This document shows, one piece after another, positions 1 through 5,105 of a DNA stretch of 6,298 nt. A model generated the notes under the pieces. That model saw nothing but the letters and a program-made list of their open reading frames with translations. It was not told the DNA's origin and made no database searches. Made by a program: the position numbers and the translations under genes. Origin of the DNA: Anaerolineae bacterium (lineage in GTDB: Bacteria; Chloroflexota; Anaerolineae; B4-G1); assembly GCA_030612185.1 (NCBI GenBank), contig JAUWOI010000270.1, positions 1 to 6,298 on the forward strand. The letters are read 5' to 3'. The number at the start of each line of letters is the position of its first letter. The first letter of the stretch is position 1.

Positions 1-88
1 CTTCAGTCGCCGGAAACGACTAAGGTCGTCACTACCACGGTTTTTGGCCACACCTGAATGAATAGGAGCCAGTGGTAGAAGAAAACGT
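1..88. other. Leader region upstream of queA
   Basis: No gene is supported here. A small hairpin is visible (ACGAC at 16-20, GTCGT at 25-29, loop TAAG). A longer-range 7-bp inverted pair is also present (CTACCAC at 32-38, GTGGTAG at 72-78). Both are short enough to be chance. AGGAG at 64-68 resembles a Shine-Dalgarno sequence but lies about 20 nt before the queA GTG, further than usual. A promoter could not be assigned. The queA promoter may lie here or before the window. Confidence 0.35.
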
Positions 89-1165
89 GTGAAGACAGCC
101 GACTTTGACTACACACTCCCGCCCGAACTGATCGCCCAGACCCCCGTCGAGCCCAGGGACGCCTCCCGCCTGATGGTGGTGGACCGGCGCGCAGGTGACG
201 TCGCCCATCACCACTTCCACGACCTGCCGGAATTTCTGTGCCCGGGTGACCTGCTGGTGCACAACGAGAGCCGGGTCATTCCAGCCCGGCTTTTTGCCCG
301 CAAGTCCACCGGCGGGAGTGCGGAGATTTTGCTGCTGCGGCAGCGTATCGCCAATACGTGGGAGACGTTGGTCAGAGGCAAACGCATCCGGATGGGCGCG
401 CGCCTGACATTGCTCGATGGCCCCAACGGTCAACCCACCGGCGCGGAGGCCGAAGTCGTCGAGGAAGGAGAACGCGGAAGACGCTTACTCACCTTCGACC
501 GGCCGGTGCTGCCGCTGGCAGAACAAGTGGGCATCACGCCGTTGCCACCTTACATCCATACCGCGCTGGAAGATGCCGAGCGCTACCAGACGATCTACGC
601 ACACACACCCGGTTCGGCGGCAGCACCCACCGCCGGCCTCCACTTCACGCCCGAACTGCTGCACCGGCTGCAGGAGATGGAGGTTCAGTCCGCCTTCGTC
701 ACCCTGCACATCGGCCTGGATACCTTCCGCCCGGTGAGCGAGCAGCGCGTCGAAGACCACCACATGCACACCGAGTACTGTTCACTGACGCCGGAGGTGG
801 CCGCACAGGTTAACCAGGCCAAACTAGAGGGACGCCGCGTGATACCTGTGGGGACAACGAGCGTGCGCGTGCTGGAGACAGCGGCAAACAAATCTCAGAA
901 ACCCTTGGGGTTTAGGAAAACCCCAAGGGTTTACCCATCTCATACCGTGCAGCCGTTTGAGGGGGCCACCGACCTCTTCATCTACCCCGGCTACGAGTTC
1001 CGTCTCGTGGACGCGCTGATCACGAACTTCCACCTGCCCCACTCGACGCTCCTGATGCTGGTGGCGGCCTTAACTGGCAAGGAACTGCTGGACCGCGCCT
1101 ACGCCGAAGCGATCCGGCTGCGCTACCGCTTCTACAGTTTCGGGGATGCGATGCTGATCCTTTAA
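89..1165 (+). CDS. queA: S-adenosylmethionine:tRNA ribosyltransferase-isomerase (QueA)
   Basis: QueA is a cytoplasmic enzyme of queuosine synthesis. It transfers and isomerises the ribosyl part of S-adenosylmethionine onto 7-aminomethyl-7-deazaguanine at the wobble position of certain tRNAs, giving epoxyqueuosine. Family landmarks are in order: FDYTLPPELIAQTP near residues 6-19, YQTIYA at 166, the APTAGLHFT block near 179-187, GLDTFRPV near 209, GTTSVRVLE at 255-263, TDLFIYPGY at 294-302 and ITNFHLPHSTLLML from 311. The start is GTG at 89 because the conserved N-terminus begins there; no strong ribosome site precedes it. The product is 358 residues, slightly long for the family. The excess lies between TAA (264-266) and the TDLFIYPG block, where residues 271-282 are encoded by a perfect palindrome. 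Frame and downstream motifs are intact, so the enzyme is probably functional. It converges with the DUF72 gene, 30 nt away, with no clear terminator between. Confidence 0.96.
   Translation: MKTADFDYTLPPELIAQTPVEPRDASRLMVVDRRAGDVAHHHFHDLPEFLCPGDLLVHNESRVIPARLFARKSTGGSAEILLLRQRIANTWETLVRGKRIRMGARLTLLDGPNGQPTGAEAEVVEEGERGRRLLTFDRPVLPLAEQVGITPLPPYIHTALEDAERYQTIYAHTPGSAAAPTAGLHFTPELLHRLQEMEVQSAFVTLHIGLDTFRPVSEQRVEDHHMHTEYCSLTPEVAAQVNQAKLEGRRVIPVGTTSVRVLETAANKSQKPLGFRKTPRVYPSHTVQPFEGATDLFIYPGYEFRLVDALITNFHLPHSTLLMLVAALTGKELLDRAYAEAIRLRYRFYSFGDAMLIL
899..932. repeat. 34-bp palindrome inserted in frame in queA
   Basis: The arms are AAACCCTTGGGGTTT (899-913) and AAACCCCAAGGGTTT (918-932), a perfect 15-bp inverted repeat with loop AGGA. 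It encodes QueA residues 271-282 (KPLGFRKTPRV plus the first base of a Tyr codon). Compared with E. coli QueA as recalled, this loop is about 13 residues longer, which fits an insertion. The reading is stop-free as placed; the reverse orientation in the same phase would read TAA in the loop. No target-site duplication is obvious. It may be a small non-autonomous palindromic element, of a different sequence family from those near 2000-2760. Confidence 0.85.
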
Positions 1166-1195
1166 TTTCAGATTTGACGCGCACCGTCTTGGCCA

Positions 1196-1975
1196 TCAGA
1201 TCGCCTCCTCCATCAACATATTCAACTGTCGCGCCGTGCCAACCGCTTGCCCCTGCCAGTGGTTGTTCATATAGACCAGCGTCAGCGGCGCTTCCTCATC
1301 CAACTGGCTGATCTTGGGCACCCACTCCACCAGTTCGTCGTCGCTGTAGGTATAGTCGTACCGCTCCCAGGCCTCGTCGTGCTTCCACCACTTGTCGTAG
1401 TTACGGCCGTGGAAGCGCACGTAAACCACGGGACCGGTCGCGACTGCCACTGGCGGTACCAGGCTCTTGAAGCGGGGCTGGTCTACGCAGCAGAAGCCGA
1501 AGTTCAGCGCGCGCAACTCGTCGAAGGTGCGCTCGCTGATCCATTCGCGGGAGCGAAACTCAACCACGGCCGGCAAGTCACCGAACCCCTCGCGCACACG
1601 CTTGAGGTAATCCCGGTTCGTCTGGTTAGCGTGGAAGGAGTAGGGGAACTGGATCAACACACAGGCAAACTTCTCGGCCTCCATCAGCGGTGCCAGCGCT
1701 GCCGTGAACTGCGCCATCTGAGGCTCCGGCTCCTCCCGCTCGTGGGTAATACCTTTGTAGGCCTTGACTGTGAAGAGAAAGCCCTCGGGAACCTTGGCCG
1801 CCATTCGGTCCAACGTGCGAGCGTCGGGGATGCGATAGTAACTAAAGTTCAGTTCGCAGGTGGGGAACTCGCCACCGTAGAAGGCGAGCCACTCCTGCTT
1901 GGGCAACCCCTTGGGGTAGACCGGCCCAACCCAATCTTTATAACTGAAGCCGCTGGTGCCGATCAAGACGGTCAT
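1196..1975 (-). CDS. DUF72 (YecE-like) TIM-barrel family protein
   Basis: The 259-residue product matches the DUF72/YecE family, predicted soluble TIM-barrel-like proteins whose biochemical role is not established. Landmarks are the opening TVLIGTSGFSYKDWVGPVYP (residues 2-21), CELNFSYYRIP (40-50), the FTVKAYKGITHE segment (68-79), LIQFPYSFH (107-115), VVEFRSREW (137-145), VYVRFHGRN (184-192) and the terminal VYMNNHWQGQAVGTARQL stretch (234-251), all in family order and at full length. The start at 1975 is preferred to the upstream in-frame start at 2005. Family homology begins at MTVLIG, and a purine-rich GGAGGGG ribosome site precedes 1975. The extra ten codons would read through that site and into repeat DNA. 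The leader holds three decamer repeats and a REP-like hairpin. It lies 81 nt downstream of the RAYT gene on the same strand and may be cotranscribed with it. Confidence 0.93.
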   Translation of the reverse strand: MTVLIGTSGFSYKDWVGPVYPKGLPKQEWLAFYGGEFPTCELNFSYYRIPDARTLDRMAAKVPEGFLFTVKAYKGITHEREEPEPQMAQFTAALAPLMEAEKFACVLIQFPYSFHANQTNRDYLKRVREGFGDLPAVVEFRSREWISERTFDELRALNFGFCCVDQPRFKSLVPPVAVATGPVVYVRFHGRNYDKWWKHDEAWERYDYTYSDDELVEWVPKISQLDEEAPLTLVYMNNHWQGQAVGTARQLNMLMEEAI

Positions 1976-1990
1976 GTCTTCCCCTCCCCC
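1976..1990 (-). promoter_or_regulatory. Ribosome binding site of the DUF72 gene
   Basis: On the minus strand this reads GGGGGAGGGGAAGAC directly before ATG. The GGAGG core lies at a suitable distance and decides the start at 1975 over the in-frame start at 2005. The site sits next to the decamer repeats, so the repeat cluster is part of the untranslated leader. Confidence 0.7.
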
Positions 1991-2020
1991 CCCAAGACCT
2001 CCCAAGACATCCCAAGACCT
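1991..2020. repeat. Three tandem 10-bp repeats beside a REP hairpin
   Basis: Three consecutive decamers are CCCAAGACCT (1991-2000), CCCAAGACAT (2001-2010) and CCCAAGACCT (2011-2020). The outer two are identical and the middle one differs by one base. The last decamer runs into the left arm of the hairpin at 2015, so the unit looks like a duplicated edge of that palindrome. It lies between the DUF72 ribosome site and the RAYT 3' end. Confidence 0.85.
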
Positions 2021-2048
2021 CCGAGGTTTTCTGGAACCTCGGAGGTCT
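2015..2048. repeat. REP-like 34-bp palindrome, copy A (3' of RAYT)
   Basis: The arms are AGACCTCCGAGGTT (2015-2028) and AACCTCGGAGGTCT (2035-2048), 14 bp perfect, around TTCTGG. It matches copy B at 2418-2451 in 33 of 34 positions, the only difference being G at 2034 in place of A at 2437. It lies 8 nt past the RAYT stop codon and upstream of the DUF72 gene. In RNA it would form a strong stem. It lacks a following T-tract on either strand, so it does not look like a classical intrinsic terminator. Confidence 0.88.
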
Positions 2049-2056
2049 GAGTTATG

Positions 2057-2650
2057 TCAATCAAACAACAAATCCGCGATTATCTCCCGCTCGCGTGGGG
2101 TGTAGGATTCCACAAACTCCCGGTATGCCTCTGGCAACGGAAACTGAGACAACACAATCTCAGACTTGGGCAACGTCCCATCCCGCAAGCCTATATACTC
2201 CCGGTAGCTGGAAAATTCCCGGTCCTCCGGCCGCTCCACCAGGCCAGCCATCACGGGATTCAGGTGGAGATAGCGAGATAGATGCACTAGATAGGAGTCC
2301 CTGTCCACATGCCTGGCCTGAAACGGCCCCTGAAACAAGACCCCGACGCGGTTGTATCGTTTGTTCATGGCTTTGGTGTAAGAAACAGCAAATTTCATCA
2401 TCGCCTTTGAGGCCCCCAGACCTCCGAGGTTTTCTGAAACCTCGGAGGTCTTGACCAGAACAAGCAGGTGGTAGTGGGTGGGCATCAGACAATAGGCGAT
2501 AATCTCCAAGACAGGAACAAGATACCTCCGCACCTGTCGTAAGAAGAACAGATAGTTCTCACGTTCGTAGAAGATGCGCTCCCGGTTGTTGCCTCGGTTG
2601 TAGAAATGGTAGTATTCGCCTGTACACAATTGGACTTCGCGTCGTGGCAT
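2057..2650 (-). CDS. REP-associated tyrosine transposase (RAYT, Y1_Tnp/IS200-like family)
   Basis: RAYTs are single-domain HUH/Y1 DNA-cleaving enzymes related to IS200/IS605 TnpA. They act on single-stranded palindromic REP hairpins. The 197-residue product has the expected N-terminus (YYHFYNRGNNRERIF, 13-27), the metal-binding HUH motif in CLMPTHYHLLV (54-64, His59 and His61), the KRYNRVGVLFQGPFQAR block (97-113) and YLHLNPVMAGLV (127-138), in which Tyr127 is the likely catalytic tyrosine. The start at 2650 is chosen over an in-frame TTG at 2668 because the family begins with MPRR-like sequence and GGGGA sits 7 nt before this ATG. Oddly, residues 67-78 (KTSEVSENLGGL) are encoded by a 34-bp palindrome of the family that flanks the gene, just after the HUH strand. 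Catalytic motifs are intact, so activity is plausible but unproven. Confidence 0.92.
   Translation of the reverse strand: MPRREVQLCTGEYYHFYNRGNNRERIFYERENYLFFLRQVRRYLVPVLEIIAYCLMPTHYHLLVLVKTSEVSENLGGLGASKAMMKFAVSYTKAMNKRYNRVGVLFQGPFQARHVDRDSYLVHLSRYLHLNPVMAGLVERPEDREFSSYREYIGLRDGTLPKSEIVLSQFPLPEAYREFVESYTPREREIIADLLFD
2418..2451. repeat. REP-like 34-bp palindrome, copy B, inside the RAYT gene
   Basis: The arms are AGACCTCCGAGGTTT (2418-2432) and AAACCTCGGAGGTCT (2437-2451), 15 bp perfect with loop TCTG. It is read by RAYT as residues 67-78, between the HUH motif and the next helix (SKAMMKFAVSYTK). RAYT relatives as recalled lack this segment. The reading is open as placed; the opposite orientation in the same phase would put TGA at the loop. 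Confidence 0.88.
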
Positions 2651-2655
2651 AGTTG

Positions 2656-2662
2656 CATCCCC
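2656..2662 (-). promoter_or_regulatory. Ribosome binding site supporting the RAYT start
   Basis: The minus strand reads TTGGGGATGCAACT before the ATG at 2650, with GGGGA 7 nt from the start codon. It would be coding if the upstream TTG at 2668 were used, so it favours 2650. The site is moderate and lies close to the repeat arm that begins at 2668. Confidence 0.45.
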
Positions 2663-2667
2663 AATCA

Positions 2668-2764
2668 AGACCTCGGAGGTTTCCGCAAGACCATTCTCAG
2701 ACTCAAAAACCGCTCCAACCGATGTATCTGGTCAAGCAAGACATCGTGTAAACCTCCGAGGTCT
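2668..2764. repeat. Spaced inverted REP arms upstream of RAYT
   Basis: AGACCTCGGAGGTTT (2668-2682) and AAACCTCCGAGGTCT (2750-2764) are perfect reverse complements, separated by 67 nt (2683-2749). They differ from the compact-copy arms only at the central base: G in the left arm where the compact copies have C, with the matching change in the right arm, so pairing is kept. They may be two separate half-repeats or the ends of a 97-bp palindromic unit. The 67-nt interior shows no recognisable gene or motif. Confidence 0.8.
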
Positions 2765-2893
2765 GCCACTCCATAACAGGCTCGCCCCCTGTTCCACGGT
2801 TGCGCGGCAGATGATCCAGTGTGGCCTGGCGCCAGGCTGCTAACCACGTGTTGCGATGTTAGTCTGCCATTGTCCCTCTTCAGAAACCAGGCA

Positions 2894-2925
2894 GAAACCG
2901 GGTTTTCAAGAAAAAACCCGGTTTC
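2894..2925. repeat. 32-bp palindrome at the ftsK 3' end
   Basis: The arms are GAAACCGGGTTTT (2894-2906) and AAAACCCGGTTTC (2913-2925), 13 bp perfect with loop CAAGAA. It belongs to a third sequence family, unlike the queA and RAYT palindromes but of the same size and shape. It lies 8 nt past the ftsK stop codon, the same gap as copy A has from the RAYT stop. It could stabilise the ftsK mRNA end or aid termination, but no T-tract follows the stem on the minus strand, so a classical terminator is not supported. Confidence 0.82.
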
Positions 2926-2933
2926 AGGCGGTC

Positions 2934-5105
2934 TCAAGCACCCTGCCCCTCACCCCCAATAATCACGCGGCGCGTGCGGCCAGCCGCCTCGGGCGGGCCG
3001 ATGATGCCCATCTCCTCCATCGTCTGCATCAGCCGCGCCGCGCGCGGGTGGCCAACGTTCAGTCGCCGCTGCAAAAGCGAGGCCGAAGCACTGCCACTCC
3101 TTCTCACCAGCGCAATTGCCTCTTGCAACAGTTCGTCATCCACATCGGCCTCAATCTGGCTGCGCTCCCCTGGTCGCATCATCCGCTCCCAGGGAGCCTC
3201 CTCCTCGACCGGCCCGACCTGCTCGCGCCAGAACCCCACCACGCGCTCCAGTTCCTCTTCGGAGACCAGGCAACCCTGCACACGCACCGAATAGCCCGCG
3301 TCAGCCGCCAGATAGAGCATGTCGCCCTTGCCCAAAAGCGTCTCTGCGCCCGGCGTATCCAGAATCACCCGCGAATCAGTCTGGCTCACAGTGGCGAAGG
3401 AGATGCGGGCCGGGAAGTTGGCCTTGATCAGTCCCGTCACCACGTCTACGCTCGGTCGCTGCGTCGCCACGACCAGGTGGATGCCGGTGGCACGGGCCAT
3501 CTGAGCGATGCGGCAGATGGTGCGCTCGACCTCGTCAGGAGCCAGCATCATCAAGTCGGCCAATTCGTCCACCAATACGACGATGCGCGGGAGCAGCGGC
3601 TCCCCCTGCTGCTTCATCATACGGTTATAGTCGTCGAGATTGCGCGCGGTGACAGTGGCGAACCGTTTGTAACGAGCGTCCATCTCCCACGCCACCCAGC
3701 GCAATACCTTGACCACCCGCTCCAGTTCCACCTCCGCCCGACCGTAAAGATGAGGTAGACCGTTAAAACGCACCAGTTCCACCATCTTGGGGTCAATCAT
3801 GACCAGTCGCAGTTCATCGGGCTTGTTGTTGTAGATCAAGCAGGCGGTGATGGCCTTCATACAGACCGACTTCCCCGATCCAGTGGTACCAGCGATGAGC
3901 AGGTGCGGCATCGTAGCCAGGTCGGCCACGACTGGCTCGCCGGCCACGTCGCGACCCAGGGCGAAAGCCAGCGGCGAATTGAGTTTGCGAAACTCCTTCG
4001 ACTCCATCACCTCGCGGACACCCACCAGTTGAACCTCGCTGTTGGGCACCTCAATGCCGACGATGGGACGGCCAGGCACAGGGGCCTCGACGCGCAAACG
4101 GGAAGCCGCCAGCGCCAGCGCCAGGTCGTTCGCCAGTGTGCTGATCTGGCCCACCCGCACCTTGTGGCGACGACGCTGGCCGCCGGCCCCGGAACGTTCC
4201 ACAAAGCCCGGCTTGATACCAAACTGGGTGACGGTGGGACCTACGCGCACCTCAGCAACCTCCACCGGCAGGCCAAACTGAGACAGCGTCTCCTCAATAA
4301 TGCGCGACTTCTCGCGGATCTCGTTGTCGGTCAACGCTGGCCCTTCGGCATCGTTCAGCAGATCGAGCGGGGGCAAGGTGAGTGCACGCCGGCGCCGACG
4401 AGGAGGGACGGCAAGAGGCACACGATGTGGCTCGGACTTGGCCGAGCGTGTCTGAGGCAGCGGGGCAGCCTCCTCCTGCGGGGCAGGTTCGGCACGCGCA
4501 GGCCGCGCCGGGCGCGGTCGCTCACGCCGCGTGGCAGACTTGGCCGGGCTTCGTCGCGAGCGCATCGCGCCGCCCGCGACCCGCTTGACGTCGGCAGAGG
4601 TCAAGTCAAAGGTTAAGCCCAGGCCAAACACCAGCAAGACCAGCATGATCAGAGCGGTCGCAGGCCAGCCCAGGTACATCGAAAACAGAATGGAAACAGC
4701 CCAACCGACGAGCCCCCCACCCCAACCGTCCTCCACCAATGCCCACGGATCAGCCTGGCCGGCGATGGTATGCGTCAGCGCCAACAGACTGAAAAAGACC
4801 ATTTCTGCGCCGACGAATGGCCGCCACCGCCACTTCACCGGACGGTCCAGGTGATGCTGAAGCCACAGCAGTCCGGCCAGAAGGATAGCCACAGCAACCG
4901 GGTAGACCCCCCAGCCCAACCAGTATCGCAACAGGCCGATCCATGCATCGGCCCAGCGCCCCGTCGTCACGCGGAACACCGCCAGCAGAGTGATCACGCC
5001 CAGCGTTATGATTAGCAAGGCCAGAATCTGCTGCAACAGTGGGCTGGTCAGGATCGCCCGCCGATTGACACGTGGCGCTGACCTCTTGTTGCTTCTTCTA
5101 GTCAT
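2934..5105 (-). CDS. ftsK: DNA translocase FtsK/SpoIIIE
   Basis: FtsK/SpoIIIE is a membrane-anchored hexameric ATPase that pumps chromosomal DNA at the division septum. The 723-residue product has about four membrane segments within residues 20-165, then a basic, Pro/Ala/Arg-rich linker (about 177-240). The translocase alpha part (about 245-375) contains EAPVPGRPIVGIEVPN. The ATPase has Walker A GTTGSGKS (406-413) and Walker B IVVLVDE (508-514), followed by VVATQRPSVDVVTGLIKANFP. A C-terminal winged-helix gamma domain (about 652-715) has RRLNVGHPRAARLMQTMEEMGIIGP, the part that reads chromosome-orienting sequences in known FtsKs. The chosen ATG at 5105 overlaps the S1 stop as ATGACTAG; an in-frame GTG at 5114 would add three residues and neither has ideal ribosome-site spacing. 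Length and domain order are complete. The overlap suggests translational coupling to the S1 gene. A palindrome follows its stop. Confidence 0.96.
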   Translation of the reverse strand: MTRRSNKRSAPRVNRRAILTSPLLQQILALLIITLGVITLLAVFRVTTGRWADAWIGLLRYWLGWGVYPVAVAILLAGLLWLQHHLDRPVKWRWRPFVGAEMVFFSLLALTHTIAGQADPWALVEDGWGGGLVGWAVSILFSMYLGWPATALIMLVLLVFGLGLTFDLTSADVKRVAGGAMRSRRSPAKSATRRERPRPARPARAEPAPQEEAAPLPQTRSAKSEPHRVPLAVPPRRRRRALTLPPLDLLNDAEGPALTDNEIREKSRIIEETLSQFGLPVEVAEVRVGPTVTQFGIKPGFVERSGAGGQRRRHKVRVGQISTLANDLALALAASRLRVEAPVPGRPIVGIEVPNSEVQLVGVREVMESKEFRKLNSPLAFALGRDVAGEPVVADLATMPHLLIAGTTGSGKSVCMKAITACLIYNNKPDELRLVMIDPKMVELVRFNGLPHLYGRAEVELERVVKVLRWVAWEMDARYKRFATVTARNLDDYNRMMKQQGEPLLPRIVVLVDELADLMMLAPDEVERTICRIAQMARATGIHLVVATQRPSVDVVTGLIKANFPARISFATVSQTDSRVILDTPGAETLLGKGDMLYLAADAGYSVRVQGCLVSEEELERVVGFWREQVGPVEEEAPWERMMRPGERSQIEADVDDELLQEAIALVRRSGSASASLLQRRLNVGHPRAARLMQTMEEMGIIGPPEAAGRTRRVIIGGEGQGA

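Larger units (their letters stand above)
2015..2764. mobile_element. Candidate REPtron: RAYT gene bracketed by its palindromes
   Basis: The RAYT gene (2057-2650) has a compact palindrome just after its 3' end (2015-2048), matching 15-nt arms upstream of its 5' end (2668-2682 and 2750-2764) and an internal copy (2418-2451). Clustering of related palindromes around a RAYT gene is the known arrangement for REP-associated tyrosine transposases, which usually stay put while their non-autonomous palindromes spread. No long terminal repeats or target duplications were seen. The limits given are simply the outermost related arms, not proven element ends. Confidence 0.6.
2651..2933. other. Intergenic region between ftsK and RAYT
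   Basis: This 283-nt stretch holds the spaced REP arms (2668-2764), a second palindrome (2894-2925) and about 130 nt (2765-2893) in which nothing was recognised. CAGAAACC occurs at 2881-2888 and again at 2892-2899, the second overlapping the palindrome. A minus-strand reading frame spans most of it, but its ends are translated repeat DNA and it has no family signature. A promoter for RAYT could lie here; none was assigned with confidence. Confidence 0.6.

Noticed and set aside
16..29. Hairpin ACGAC/GTCGT upstream of queA as a terminator or riboswitch
   Set aside because: Only 5 bp of stem, no T-tract at a suitable place and no known riboswitch core; treated as chance.
1247..2050. Long plus-strand reading frame (267 codons)
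   Set aside because: It is antisense to the whole DUF72 gene, has no family signature and ends in translated repeat DNA. DUF72 motifs on the minus strand explain the region.
1991..2764. CRISPR array
   Set aside because: Repeats are palindromic units at irregular spacing (hundreds of bases) and one lies inside a coding gene. The decamers are directly tandem without spacers. No cas genes.
2894..2925. Intrinsic terminator for ftsK
   Set aside because: The stem is strong and well placed, but no T-tract follows it on the minus strand. It matches the design of the other palindromes, so it is called a repeat.
2665..2937. Minus-strand 90-codon reading frame between ftsK and RAYT
   Set aside because: It starts at a TTG overlapping the ftsK stop, both ends are translated palindrome arms, there is no clear ribosome site and no family motif. 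More likely non-coding repeat-rich DNA.
2856..3758. Plus-strand 300-codon reading frame
   Set aside because: It is antisense to the ftsK ATPase and gamma regions, begins in repeat DNA, and its composition is that of a shadow frame in G+C-rich sequence.
3903..4616. Plus-strand 237-codon reading frame
   Set aside because: It is antisense to the ftsK linker and alpha domain, with no recognisable domain.
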